Notes: generated from the sequence alone by a model not told the origin. A DNA stretch of 64,000 nucleotides from Pedobacter nototheniae (GCF_004335085.1 NZ_RQRS01000023.1:36679-100678), one strand, 5' to 3'. Numbered from the stretch's first letter, positions 28,401 to 36,465 are shown. Numbers and translations: made by a program.

Positions 28401-28599
28401 ATTTCTCCACTTCCTCGGCACTTCTTCCGGGCCATTGCGTAATAATGGTAATGTTGGTATTGGTTACATCCGGGAAGGCATCGATTGTTGTATTTTTGAA
28501 GCTTAAATAGCCTGCAAGAATCAGTATAAATGTGGCAAAAAATATAAAATATTTGTTTTTTAAGGCAAAACCGATGATATTCTTAATGAATTTATTCAT
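25471..28599 (-). CDS. Heavy-metal efflux RND inner-membrane pump (CzcA/CusA family)
   Basis: This 1042-residue protein has the RND layout of 12 membrane helices and two large periplasmic loops, with FPDVTNTNITI and PPYGPTGEIFRY typical of the heavy-metal subfamily. The helix-4 proton/metal motif reads DFGIIIDGAVVMVEG with Asp396, Asp402 and Glu409; this DFG-x3-DGA-x3-E form is associated with divalent cations (Zn, Co, Cd, Ni) rather than Cu/Ag. With the adaptor and TolC-type protein encoded upstream it would export metal ions across both membranes using the proton gradient. It is the last gene of the operon, 32 bases after the adaptor. Confidence 0.95.
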   Translation of the reverse strand: MNKFIKNIIGFALKNKYFIFFATFILILAGYLSFKNTTIDAFPDVTNTNITIITQWPGRSAEEVEKFVTRPLEIAMNPTEKRTSIRSSSLFGLSIVKVTFEDDVNYAEARVQVNNHLTEADLPAGIQPEVQPPYGPTGEIFRYTLKSDKKSVRELKTLQDWVVQRELLSVSGIADVVSFGGEVKTYQITVDPQKAIQYGVSATELFEAVSKSNINVGGDVIIQSGQAYVVRGIGVLNNIDEIRNVVVDNVNGTPVYVKTIADVSESALPRLGQVGRDYDPDVVEGIIVMRKGGNPSEVIARLKEKIAYINKNVLPEDVKIDPFYDREDLVNYSVHTVMGNMLEGILFVTFIVFLFMANWRTTLIVSIVIPLSLLFAFICLKLKGMPANLLSMGAIDFGIIIDGAVVMVEGIFVALDYQARKAGMDRFNKMSKLGFIKKACMENAKGIMFAKLIIITGLLPIFTFEKVEGKMFSPLAWTLSFALLGALILTFTLVPALASVLLKKDVKEKHNIFLEFITKQTLRFYDACFKRKKLAFTVSIVILLVGISSFKFLGTEFLPSLDEGSIYVRATGPLSISLDETKKLSNDIRKIFLSFEEVKQVMSQTGRPNDGTDATGFYNMEFHVDIYPKKEWKRKQSKEELVERMQEKLKGFPGITLNFSQPISDNVEEAVSGVKGSIVVKMFGDDFHFIEKEEEKIESILKTVDGIEDLGILRNLGQPELQINLDQKKMALYGVSTADANAVIEMAIGGKAATQIYEGERKFDLIIRYPEDFRNDESSISKLRIPTLSGSNVQLGEISSIRKITGPSMIYRDKHQRYGAIKFSIRGRDMGSVIAEAQQKVNEKIKLPKAYKLEWAGDFENQQRAIARLSQAVPISLLLIFIILFVLLGNIKDSLLILNNVPFAMVGGILALLATGVNFNISAGIGFIALFGICVQNGVILMTRFKHNIGELKHHENWTFADSIRDAITRRFRPVLMTAMMAVIGLIPAAVSTGIGAEASKPLAIVVIGGLITDTVFNLFICPIVFYWSYRKKVEKIKAIQA

Positions 28600-28631
28600 T
28601 ACAGCAGAATTATATAGTAAGAAATTTGGAT

Positions 28632-29726
28632 TTAGTTTTTAAGGCTTTCAAACAGAAAAACCTGCTTCGAAGAAATAACCTGTTCGCCAGGATTTAAGCC
28701 CTTTTTTACATAAATTTTATCAGCTGTTTTACGTCCGATTTCAATTTCCCGAATGCTTACTTTTCGTTCGGGATTAAGCACTAAAACGTAGTTTTTATTC
28801 TCGTCAAAAATAACGGCACGAGAGTTTACAACAGGCAAGTTACTACCAGAAGTAGCTGCAACTTTTACGGTTGCAAGCATACCCGGTTTAAGCAAAAAGC
28901 CAGGATTTGAAATGGTTACACGGGCATTCATTACTTTACTATCCTGATCAATCATGTTATATATTTTGTCAATTTTGCCCTTAAATTCTTTATCTGGGTA
29001 GGATAACAGGGAGATGCTTACTTCATCTCCCTGATGGATGCGAGAAATGTCTGATTCATAAATATTAATCATCGCCCAAACGGTAGAAAGATCAGCAACG
29101 GTGAATAAATTTTTATCATTATCTCCTCGAAGCTGCATATTGCTGGTTACATTTTTTTGAATAATAAAGCCATTTATTGGCGATTTGATACTGTATGTTC
29201 CACTTTTACTGCCACCATTTAATTTAAGGACCAAACTGGCTCTTTTAACTTCTGCTTTTTTAATTTGATAGTCACTTTTAGCTTCTTCCAGCTCTTTAGC
29301 AGAAGATATTCCACTTTCAAAAAGTTGTTCTGCTTGTTTTAACGTGCGCTCGGCATTTCTCAATTCGGCTGATGCAGCAATGGCTTCCTTATCAAAGCCA
29401 GCCATTTCCGAGCTTGAAAGTGTTGCTAAAGTTTGCCCTTGCTTAACCTGATCGCCGAGCTTTACATTTATTTGATGCAAAGTTCCGCTAACCATTGGGA
29501 AAATATCCGATTTGTGCTCCTCATCGGCCGTAATTTTAGCAGAGAAAGTTAAATCCGTTTTGCTGTTTGCCTGTTGTACAGTATCCATTTGGAGGCGATT
29601 AAGCAAGGAATCAGTAATGACAAATTTTTCTGCCGTTGTAGCTGTTCTTTGCTTATTGCAGGCAAAGTTTAAACCAATGGTAGAAAGAAGTAAAACCGCC
29701 ACTATATTTTTGTTTTGATTAGCCAT
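28632..29726 (-). CDS. RND efflux periplasmic adaptor lipoprotein
   Basis: This 364-residue membrane-fusion protein has lipobox LNFAC with lipidated Cys23, a split biotinyl-lipoyl domain (SGTLHQINVKLGDQVKQGQTL and SPINGFIIQKNVT), an alpha-helical hairpin between them (ELRNAERTLKQAEQLFESG..KELEEAKSDYQIKKAEV), beta-barrel (DEVSISLLSYPDKEFKGKID) and membrane-proximal domain. It bridges the RND pump and the TolC-type channel. It follows the channel gene by five bases. Confidence 0.94.
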   Translation of the reverse strand: MANQNKNIVAVLLLSTIGLNFACNKQRTATTAEKFVITDSLLNRLQMDTVQQANSKTDLTFSAKITADEEHKSDIFPMVSGTLHQINVKLGDQVKQGQTLATLSSSEMAGFDKEAIAASAELRNAERTLKQAEQLFESGISSAKELEEAKSDYQIKKAEVKRASLVLKLNGGSKSGTYSIKSPINGFIIQKNVTSNMQLRGDNDKNLFTVADLSTVWAMINIYESDISRIHQGDEVSISLLSYPDKEFKGKIDKIYNMIDQDSKVMNARVTISNPGFLLKPGMLATVKVAATSGSNLPVVNSRAVIFDENKNYVLVLNPERKVSIREIEIGRKTADKIYVKKGLNPGEQVISSKQVFLFESLKN

Positions 29727-29731
29727 ATTGT

Positions 29732-31000
29732 TTATTTGAAGATATTTGAACCAGTTACATAATTAATTTCTTCTCGGGTGCTCATACGCTCATATTGAAG
29801 ATTGTTAAGTTGAATAGTACTTTCTTTATAAGCATCGTACAAGTCAATAAATTCTATTAAGCTTACATTTCTACTCCGAAAGTTTTTGATTAGGCCACTT
29901 AACAACAAATCGAAATCTGCGCTAAACTTTGGGTCTATATCCGCATGTTGCCGCTCTACCCTAAGTGCTGTTTTATAACTATTGTAAACTTCATTTTCTA
30001 AAAGTGACTGCGATTTTTTAATGTTACTTGTAGCAGCATCAATTCCTATTTTAGCCTTTTTTATTTCTCCTTGGTTTCTATTAAAAAGTGGAAGGGGAAT
30101 TTTAACACCTAAGCCTGTGTACTTATCCGGATAATTACCCTTTAAATCATAGCTGAGTGATATTTCTACATCAGGCACAGCCATAGCTTTTTGAAGTTTT
30201 AAATTGGTTTCATTGTAAAGTAAAGTGGCTTTTGCAAGTTTTAAATCGGCACGATTGGTTTGTGCAGAATCCAATAACACGGCATAGGGGATTTTTTCAA
30301 TCAACGGTTCATTAATTGTTGCAGGCAACGTTAGGCTAATGCTTTGATTTGCCTGGATGCCACATAAAATTTTAAGATCCCTATAATTATCTTCCAGGTT
30401 ATTTAATAACTCCGTTTTCTCGGCTTTAAGACTAATCATTAGGGATTTAATTCTGATTATATCTTTTAAAGCAACATTTCCCATAGCCAATTGCTGCTCG
30501 TAAGCTTTTAGCAACTGCTGACTAGAGTTAATTTGTTGCTCATAAACTTTTAAAGTTTGCTCGGAATAATAAGTTTTATAAAAAGTATTTCTTAACTGAA
30601 AACGCAATGTTCTGATGAGGTCGAAATATTCAAATTCTGCAAGTTTAACACCAGCCTGAGCAAGTTTTATATTTTTATTTCGTTTACCGGCAAGCTTAAA
30701 TAGCTGGGCAATTTGTACGCTATATTGCCCTGTAGCGTAAGATGTTTCTAAAAACTTTTTAGTTTCATGGTTATAAAAAAGATTTTCATAACTCAACTCA
30801 GGGTTGTCAAATAATTTCGCCGTAATAATTTCTGCTTTTGCCTGGTCAATTTCATAATTAGAAGCAATAAGATCATAATTGTTGGATAGAAACAGACGTT
30901 CTGCCTGCATTAAATCTAGCTTTAAACTATCTTTTTGGGCATAACCAACCTGTGCGGCTAGTATAAATACACATGCAAAAAGTATTCGGATAATCTTCAT
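29732..31000 (-). CDS. TolC-family outer-membrane efflux protein
   Basis: This 422-residue protein has a signal peptide ending GYAQ and two outer-membrane-efflux repeats with long helices (for example QAERLFLSNNYDLIASNYEIDQAKAEI and VYEQQINSSQQLLKAYEQQLAMG...). It forms the outer-membrane channel of the metal exporter encoded by the two following genes. Like CzcC proteins it lacks an N-terminal lipidation site. It starts 56 bases after the histidine kinase gene, consistent with one five-gene operon. Confidence 0.93.
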   Translation of the reverse strand: MKIIRILFACVFILAAQVGYAQKDSLKLDLMQAERLFLSNNYDLIASNYEIDQAKAEIITAKLFDNPELSYENLFYNHETKKFLETSYATGQYSVQIAQLFKLAGKRNKNIKLAQAGVKLAEFEYFDLIRTLRFQLRNTFYKTYYSEQTLKVYEQQINSSQQLLKAYEQQLAMGNVALKDIIRIKSLMISLKAEKTELLNNLEDNYRDLKILCGIQANQSISLTLPATINEPLIEKIPYAVLLDSAQTNRADLKLAKATLLYNETNLKLQKAMAVPDVEISLSYDLKGNYPDKYTGLGVKIPLPLFNRNQGEIKKAKIGIDAATSNIKKSQSLLENEVYNSYKTALRVERQHADIDPKFSADFDLLLSGLIKNFRSRNVSLIEFIDLYDAYKESTIQLNNLQYERMSTREEINYVTGSNIFK

Positions 31001-31056
31001 TCGGCAAAGCTATCCGTAGCGAATTAAACCGAAATTAAACGCAGATTAAAACGGGA

Positions 31057-32403
31057 TTAAAGTTTTGGGAAACGAATAATAAAGGAACTTCCTTCACTTT
31101 TTGAAGAGTTTATTTCTATTTTCCCCTTAAAAAGTGCAACTATTTTTGATGCCATATATAAACCCATGCCTTCTCCCTTTTGCTTATCTGAGCGACTATA
31201 AAAAGGTTTAAAAATTTCTTCTTTTTCGCTTTCGGCAATGCCAATACCATTGTCTTTAACGCTTAAAATCCATTCTGTTAAATTGCTTTCTAAAGTGCAT
31301 TCAACAGGTTGATTTTCTGAGAATTTAAACGCATTAGAAATAATATTATTCAATGCTATATTAAGTAAAATGGGGTTTGCTGTAATAATTGGCTGATCTT
31401 TTTGATCGTATTTTGTATTAACGATCAAGTTAAAACCATAATTGTTCTTCCAATCTTGTTGAATGGCAAAAAGCGTTTCATTCAGCTTAACAGCTACCAG
31501 ATGCGAAGTTGCAAGTTCCAAATCGGTACGGGCAAGGGTAAGCAAACCTGTAATAATGTGATCCATTTTGCCCGAATCTTCTAAAATAGATTGAAGCACT
31601 TTTTTATAGTCTTCCTTTTCTCTTTCTTTGCTTAGGGCAAGCTCTGCAGTCATTATAACCCTTGTAATTGGTGTTCTTAATTCGTGAGAAGCATTGGCAA
31701 CAAAAGTTTTTTGTAAGATAAAAGCTTGTTCCAATTCTTCCATGAGCTGGTTAAAACTATGAGCCAGCAAACTTATTTCATCTTTATTATCTTCCTCTCT
31801 AACTCTAAATTCCATATTACCTGAGTTAGCCATTTTTACTTCCTTCATTAATCTTTGAAGCGGTAAAAGCATTCTGCTGGCAACCCAACGACCTGATATT
31901 AATAAAATTAATGAAATGAGTAAAAATACAACAACCATAATTTTTAGTAATTTATCTAGCCGATAATGACTGCTTTGGTCAATTGCTGAAGCTAGAATTA
32001 CAAAATCACCCTGGTTATCCTTATAATAAATTCCTACAACCTGTTTCTGTCCATCCTTAAATTGAATTTTGCCTGCCTTTCTTACTTTATCAATCGTTAC
32101 ACTAGTCCAATATTGTGCAGAATCACCAATAAAAGTGGCCTTATTTTTTGAGTCGTATACACGTATAACTTCACCATTTAATTTTTCTAAATACTGGTGC
32201 CTTACTTTATTCAAGGCATCTCTTGAAATTTCATCAGCTTCCAGATAAAGTTTTGCCGTAACCATTGTTCTATCGGTTAAACGAGTGAAAAAATCAGCCT
32301 CTAAAAACTTTAAAAAAGTGAAATAAATGGTGCAAAGCACTGCCAGTAGCATGGTAGTACTTATTAACGTAAAATAAAGAGACAGTCTATCTTTTATTTT
32401 CAT
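31057..32403 (-). CDS. HAMP sensor histidine kinase of the metal efflux operon
   Basis: This 448-residue kinase has membrane helices at ~10-32 and ~153-172 flanking a periplasmic sensor region, HAMP, HisKA with His240 in VANASHELRTPITR, and HATPase_c (NNIISNAFKFS, VKDNGIGI, GEGMGLYMASKI). It resembles CusS/CzcS kinases, which sense periplasmic metal. The sensor loop has few Cys, Met or His residues (for example His69, His146), so the metal site is not obvious. It starts four bases after the regulator stop. Confidence 0.93.
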   Translation of the reverse strand: MKIKDRLSLYFTLISTTMLLAVLCTIYFTFLKFLEADFFTRLTDRTMVTAKLYLEADEISRDALNKVRHQYLEKLNGEVIRVYDSKNKATFIGDSAQYWTSVTIDKVRKAGKIQFKDGQKQVVGIYYKDNQGDFVILASAIDQSSHYRLDKLLKIMVVVFLLISLILLISGRWVASRMLLPLQRLMKEVKMANSGNMEFRVREEDNKDEISLLAHSFNQLMEELEQAFILQKTFVANASHELRTPITRVIMTAELALSKEREKEDYKKVLQSILEDSGKMDHIITGLLTLARTDLELATSHLVAVKLNETLFAIQQDWKNNYGFNLIVNTKYDQKDQPIITANPILLNIALNNIISNAFKFSENQPVECTLESNLTEWILSVKDNGIGIAESEKEEIFKPFYSRSDKQKGEGMGLYMASKIVALFKGKIEINSSKSEGSSFIIRFPKL

Positions 32404-32407
32404 TCAT

Positions 32408-33085
32408 CTATTTTAAAATATACCCCATGTTTATTTTGGTGTGGATCAATTTTCTATCAAAGCCCTTTTCTATTTTCTTGCGTAAAAAATTAATATACAC
32501 ATCAATAACATTTGTACCTGTTTCAAAGCTAATATCCCAAGCTTGTTCTGCTATAAATTGCCGAGAAAGTAAACGGTTAGGGTTGCGAAGAAAAAGCTCT
32601 AGTAAAATATATTCCTTCGCTGTTAAATCAATAGGGATACCTGCTCTTTTTACTTCCTTGTTGTAGGTATTAAGGCATAAATCTTCGAAACACAACTCGT
32701 GTTCATTTTTTAAAGTTTGGGTTTCCTGTCGCCTCAGTAAGGCCGCAACTCTTGCTAATAATTCTTTTAAATGGAATGGTTTTACCAAATAATCATCAGC
32801 ACCAGTTTCAAGGCCGGTAACTTTGTCATCAATGGTGCCTAGTGCCGTTAACATCAAAATAGGTGTTTGCCGATCGCTCTTTCTTAGTTGTTTGCAAAGA
32901 TCCAACCCATTTATTCCAGGCATCATAATATCTAAAATTAACAAGTTGAAAGTTTGGGAAGAAAATAATTCCAGTGCATCCATGCCGTTGTTTACAACAA
33001 CAGTTTCATAGCCATTTTCTTCCAGTGCAGATTTTAAAAGAGATGCTATTTTGATGTCATCCTCTGCGATTCCTATTTTTAGCAT
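32408..33085 (-). CDS. OmpR-family response regulator of the metal efflux operon
   Basis: This 225-residue regulator has a receiver domain (acidic pair at 9-10, phosphoacceptor Asp52 in LILDIMMPGINGLDLC, TGADDYLVKPF with the conserved Lys) and a winged-helix Trans_reg_C domain (LTAKEYILLELFLRNPNRLLSRQF, DVYINFLRKKIEKG). It heads the regulator-kinase-channel-adaptor-pump operon and probably activates it in response to metal. TACTTTTG at 33098-33091 on the minus strand may be its -7 box, giving a very short leader. Confidence 0.94.
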   Translation of the reverse strand: MLKIGIAEDDIKIASLLKSALEENGYETVVVNNGMDALELFSSQTFNLLILDIMMPGINGLDLCKQLRKSDRQTPILMLTALGTIDDKVTGLETGADDYLVKPFHLKELLARVAALLRRQETQTLKNEHELCFEDLCLNTYNKEVKRAGIPIDLTAKEYILLELFLRNPNRLLSRQFIAEQAWDISFETGTNVIDVYINFLRKKIEKGFDRKLIHTKINMGYILK

Positions 33086-33328
33086 AGTAACAAAAGTAAT
33101 TATCTATTTTAGAAAAGCTACGAAATATATCTCCGCTCTAAATATTGAACAAATCACAACAACTTATAATAATCGATGGATCGAAATTGTACTTACAGAT
33201 TAAACTTTCTTACAACCTGTAGTGATTATTTATTTTAAATAGTTGCTTTATAGTGTTAAAAAGTAGGTTTAAACTTAATGGGAAGATTATTTATTGAATT
33301 TAATCAGGAAAATGTAATTTTTTATAAA

Positions 33329-33442
33329 ATGATTTCTCTACCTTACAGAATGGGAGATACAGTAAATTTTATTCTTGGAGTGGTATTTATTCTTGGTGGT
33401 TTTAGCGTTTTCTGCGTAATATTTGGCAGTAAAAAAGGGTAA
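33329..33442 (+). CDS. Possible 37-residue single-pass membrane protein
   Basis: An ATG at 33329 opens a 37-codon frame ending in TAA at 33440: a polar start (MISLPYRMGDT), then about 22 hydrophobic residues (VNFILGVVFILGGFSVFC...) and a positively charged tail (GSKKG). The pattern of one helix with a Lys-rich end is that of small regulatory or subunit membrane proteins. A second in-frame ATG lies at 33350. It stands alone in the 463-base gap between the metal regulator and the DeoR gene. No family was recognised, and chance is possible in AT-rich DNA. Confidence 0.45.
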   Translation: MISLPYRMGDTVNFILGVVFILGGFSVFCVIFGSKKG

Positions 33443-33548
33443 AATTTTCGAAGTTTTTAAGATTTAAATGGTAATTCAGTTGGAATATTTTTCCTTTTGA
33501 ATTAATTTCTAGTAAAATTGTTTTTAGCAAATAGGGTAGGATTTTTTC

Positions 33549-34298
33549 TTACCTGATTTCTATACCTGCACCAATATATGCACTTAAATTAACCGATTTT
33601 GGATCAGCTTCTGTAATGATGATGTTGAGTGAATTTGCTGCACAAATATAAAACGAGTCAGATGTTCCTAACTTATCAGAAGTTGAAAGCGCAATGGTGC
33701 ATTTTGATGTTTCTACCATTACTCTCTTAATCAAACTATCTTCATATTCTGCACCGGTAACGCCTAAGTTTAAATCAATACTGCAAATTCCTAATAAACA
33801 TAAATCAGCCCTAATGTTTCTAATGGCTTGAATGGTTTCATATCCTGTAGTAGAAAATGAAACTTTATTTAGCATACCACCAATAAAAAGAACTTCTATT
33901 TTTTCATGATCTTCCAGAACAGAAGCAACAGGAAAGCTATTTGTAACTACTGTAAGGGCAATATCTTTTGGTAAATTTGATACAACAGCAAGGGCAGAAG
34001 TGCCTGAATCTACCAGTAAAACCATTCCTGGTTTGATGTACTCCAATACCTTTTCAGCAATTATTTTTTTATGTGCAACATCAATATTCTGCCTGTCTTT
34101 AAAATGAATAGGCATAGAAGAACGCTGGATAGCACCCCCTCTAACAGCTTTAAGCAACCCCTTATCAGATAATTCTTTAATATCTCGTCGTACCGTATCC
34201 TCTGATACCTTAAGCACCTTGCTAATTTGATCAAGTAATACTTTCTTATCTTTTAATAAATGTTCGAGGATTAAATCCTGTCTTTCTGCCTTTATCAT
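33549..34298 (-). CDS. DeoR-family transcriptional repressor
   Basis: The 249-residue protein starts at ATG 34298 (MIKAERQDLILEHL). The longer in-frame reading from 34445 adds 49 residues encoded by the divergent promoter and the neighbouring gene and is rejected. It has an N-terminal DeoR helix-turn-helix (LLDQISKVLKVSEDTVRRDI...GLLKAVRGGA) and a DeoRC sensor domain (GMVLLVDSGTSALAVVSNLP, VLFIGGMLN, GICSIDLNLGVTGAEYED). Such proteins repress sugar or nucleoside genes and are released by a phosphosugar. It is divergent from a deoxyribonucleotidase with TTGCAA-N4-TTGCAA repeats in between, its likely operator. Confidence 0.92.
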   Translation of the reverse strand: MIKAERQDLILEHLLKDKKVLLDQISKVLKVSEDTVRRDIKELSDKGLLKAVRGGAIQRSSMPIHFKDRQNIDVAHKKIIAEKVLEYIKPGMVLLVDSGTSALAVVSNLPKDIALTVVTNSFPVASVLEDHEKIEVLFIGGMLNKVSFSTTGYETIQAIRNIRADLCLLGICSIDLNLGVTGAEYEDSLIKRVMVETSKCTIALSTSDKLGTSDSFYICAANSLNIIITEADPKSVNLSAYIGAGIEIR

Positions 34299-34302
34299 TA
34301 AA

Positions 34303-34310
34303 CAAATATA
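34303..34310 (-). promoter_or_regulatory. Possible -7 box of the DeoR gene
   Basis: TATATTTG on the minus strand ends five bases before the ATG at 34298, which would give a nearly leaderless transcript. No TTG occurs at the usual distance. Confidence 0.3.
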
Positions 34311-34331
34311 AAAATTAATTTTTGCGATATA

Positions 34332-34347
34332 ATGCAATATTTTGCAA
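34332..34347. promoter_or_regulatory. Operator copy 1, ATGCAA-N4-TTGCAA
   Basis: ATGCAATATTTTGCAA (34332-34347) is a one-mismatch copy of TTGCAA-N4-TTGCAA, in the divergent DeoR/nucleotidase promoter. Confidence 0.5.
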
Positions 34348-34354
34348 TAATTAA

Positions 34355-34362
34355 TATATTTG
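34355..34362 (+). promoter_or_regulatory. Possible -7 box of the deoxyribonucleotidase gene
   Basis: TATATTTG fits TAnnTTTG, 17 bases before the ATG at 34380, and lies between the two operator copies, so a bound repressor would block it. Confidence 0.42.
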
Positions 34363-34378
34363 TTGCAAATAATTGCAA
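34363..34378. promoter_or_regulatory. Operator copy 2, TTGCAA-N4-TTGCAA
   Basis: TTGCAAATAATTGCAA occupies 34363-34378, directly after the -7 box and directly before the nucleotidase ATG. Confidence 0.55.
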
Positions 34379-34379
34379 A

Positions 34380-34943
34380 ATGAAAGATAAGAAACCAACA
34401 ATTGCTATAGACATGGACGGTGTTTTGGCAGATATAGAAGCCCAATTTATAGAATGGTACTATAGAGATTATGGCGTTTTAATTACCCGCGAAGAGATGC
34501 TTGGCAAGCCTGAACCTGAGGCTTTTCCTGATAAAGATGCCATTTGGAGGTTTATAAACACAGCGGGGTTTTTTCGCACTTTGCCAGTAATGCCAAATGC
34601 TGTTGAAGTAGTAAAAGAACTGATGCAACATTTTGAAGTTTATATTGTAACGGCTGCAATGGAATTTCCTCTTTCACTTTTTGAAAAATTTGAATGGTTA
34701 AAGGAGCATTTTCCTTTTATATCCTGGAGAAATATTATTATGTGTGGTGATAAAAGCGTAATTGATACCGATTATTTGATTGATGACCACTGCAAAAACC
34801 TCGATTTTTGTAAAGGTAAAGCCATTATGTTCAGTGCAGCACATAATAGCAATATCGATAGGCATGAACGGGTGAACAGCTGGAATGAGGTTAGCGCTTT
34901 ATTTCGATCCGTTAGAAATTTGGCTGAAAATGAAGTTGTATAA
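34380..34943 (+). CDS. 5'(3')-deoxyribonucleotidase-like HAD phosphatase
   Basis: This 187-residue protein starts at ATG 34380 (MKDKKPTIAIDMDGV); the reading from 34332 would add 16 residues encoded by operator DNA. HAD motif I is AIDMDGVLADIEA, with FRTLPVMPNAVEVVKELMQ and VYIVTAAMEFP (motif II region), WRNIIMCGDKSVI, and TDYLIDDHCKNLDF (motif IV). The family dephosphorylates deoxynucleoside monophosphates such as dUMP/dTMP. Its pairing with a DeoR repressor suggests control by deoxynucleoside or pentose-phosphate status, which is an inference. Confidence 0.88.
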   Translation: MKDKKPTIAIDMDGVLADIEAQFIEWYYRDYGVLITREEMLGKPEPEAFPDKDAIWRFINTAGFFRTLPVMPNAVEVVKELMQHFEVYIVTAAMEFPLSLFEKFEWLKEHFPFISWRNIIMCGDKSVIDTDYLIDDHCKNLDFCKGKAIMFSAAHNSNIDRHERVNSWNEVSALFRSVRNLAENEVV

Positions 34944-34951
34944 TGAATAGT

Positions 34952-34971
34952 TTTTGCAATTATTTGCAAAA
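34952..34971. promoter_or_regulatory. Operator copy 3 at the 3' end of the nucleotidase gene
   Basis: TTTTGCAATTATTTGCAAAA is a perfect palindrome with the same TTGCAA-N4-TTGCAA core as the two promoter copies, nine bases after the stop codon. It could be a third repressor site or contribute to termination. Confidence 0.5.
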
Positions 34972-34972
34972 A

Positions 34973-35002
34973 AATGGGTAGCCGATTTCTCCGCTACCCA
35001 TT
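34973..35002. terminator. Bidirectional terminator hairpin
   Basis: AATGGGTAGC and GCTACCCATT form a perfect 10-bp stem with a 10-base loop between the convergent nucleotidase and metalloprotease genes; an A-run on the left provides a U-tract for the minus strand. Confidence 0.72.
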
Positions 35003-35024
35003 CTATAAGATCAAATATGGTTCG

Positions 35025-35996
35025 TTATTTTACTGGATAAAGTCCTTTAATCGCAACCAAATCATAAGTAGTAAATGGGCGATTGGTGCCATCTGAACAA
35101 GCCAACATCCACGATTTTGGATCAGGGTTTGAAGGTGTTCCTGGTATTAATATTGCACCCGGACTATCGTTTGCAGTGCCATTCATATCACTAATAATAA
35201 AACTTAAATCCTCTTCATTCTCTAAATTACGTGTAGGATATAGTTTTTTGTATTGCTTTACGGTAGCTGCACTAAAGGATGCACCACAGCTATATGCTCT
35301 GTTCATGTAATCAGTATGTCTAAAACCGATTGCATGGCCTATCTCGTGCGCAATTACTGTGGCTAACAGGTTGTTATTATTGTAATTAGCGTTATATACA
35401 ACATTGCTTAATTTAATTGGCGAAGCAGGGTTACCGCCGCTAGGAAAACCAGCAGATTGACCTAGTATTGTACCTCCATTTGATGCAGTACCTAAATCGG
35501 CTCCATTAATAACAATGTCTGCGGTTTCTGTAGAAGCAGCCCCTAAAAGTCTAAAAGTTAATTTAAGCTTAAGGTCGTTATAACGTTTAATGGCTTCGGT
35601 TGTAGCATTACTAAATACAGTTTGAGAAGCACCTGCATCTACCTTAATTTTCAACTCTCTTGAAGTATTCACACTTACAATATTAGTTGTTCGGTACTGC
35701 TCTGTACTGGTTTTATTGTTTCTTAAATCGCTTACAATGGCCTGTTGATTAGCAATGTTTTTTGCATCCAAAAAAATATCACCCTCTACAAGATATCCAC
35801 CATCTTTTTTGATCACATTAAAGGGCGAAAAGCCTGCTTTTGCAATGGCAGATAGTTCTGTTTTTGTTAACTCCGTTGTTTCCTCCTCGGGCAGAGTGTT
35901 TGAATTATTGTTTTTTTTGCAGCTGATGGCAACAGCGGTTCCAGCTAGGAAAATAAGCAGATAGCTTAGTTTTGATTTTAATAAGTTAGTTTTCAT
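35025..35996 (-). CDS. Zinc metalloprotease lipoprotein, HEIGH (M57-like) family
   Basis: This 323-residue protein has lipobox VAISC with lipidated Cys26 followed by KKNNNSNT. The catalytic motif HEIGHAIGFRH (His217, Glu218, His221, His227) is the metzincin-type zinc site, in the dual-action HEIGH peptidase pattern (Peptidase M57), followed by TDYMNRAYSCGASF. It is expected on the cell surface or facing the periplasm as a protease; substrates are unknown. It is a single gene. Confidence 0.88.
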   Translation of the reverse strand: MKTNLLKSKLSYLLIFLAGTAVAISCKKNNNSNTLPEEETTELTKTELSAIAKAGFSPFNVIKKDGGYLVEGDIFLDAKNIANQQAIVSDLRNNKTSTEQYRTTNIVSVNTSRELKIKVDAGASQTVFSNATTEAIKRYNDLKLKLTFRLLGAASTETADIVINGADLGTASNGGTILGQSAGFPSGGNPASPIKLSNVVYNANYNNNNLLATVIAHEIGHAIGFRHTDYMNRAYSCGASFSAATVKQYKKLYPTRNLENEEDLSFIISDMNGTANDSPGAILIPGTPSNPDPKSWMLACSDGTNRPFTTYDLVAIKGLYPVK

Positions 35997-36465
35997 GGGG
36001 TAATGGTTAGTTAGAAATTTATTTTGAATTTGATCTTATTGCATAGGCGTAGTAGAGGTTAAAATTTAGATGAAAAAAATAATGACTATTAAAAAAAACG
36101 ATATTTTGTTTTGTTTTTTGGTGGATTTAATAATACGATTAGTATTATTTGAAAGGCGGTTTTATCCCATTGTATTTTAAAATTAAGGTAGACAACATTT
36201 CTTTTGGGATGATTAATCAAATTTAGGGTAACTTTTTATTTACAAAGTATCAATAACGGTTTTTTACATGAAATTAATTTTGTAGTTGTTGTAGCTTGTT
36301 TTTTGTATGATTTTACATTAGTTTTTTACACGAAAATATTTGCTTAATTGTAGAAACTTATATTTAATAATATTTATGGGCTGTAATATGGCAGGTTAAT
36401 CATCTTCTACTGATGAGAATTAATATCTTTATGTTTTTCTTAAATAAAAATTCGATTCTTAATTA
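35997..36465. other. Divergent intergenic region, no gene seen
   Basis: The 469 bases are AT-rich and hold the promoters of the metalloprotease and LysR genes. TAAATTTG (36225-36218, minus) with TTG 17 bases upstream, and TAATTTTG (36275-36282, plus), are possible -7 boxes but could be chance. No hairpin, repeat or small gene was recognised. Confidence 0.35.

Noticed and set aside
34299..34445. 49-residue N-terminal extension of the DeoR protein
   Set aside because: It covers the divergent promoter and operator repeats and the start of the nucleotidase; the standard DeoR N-terminus begins at 34298.
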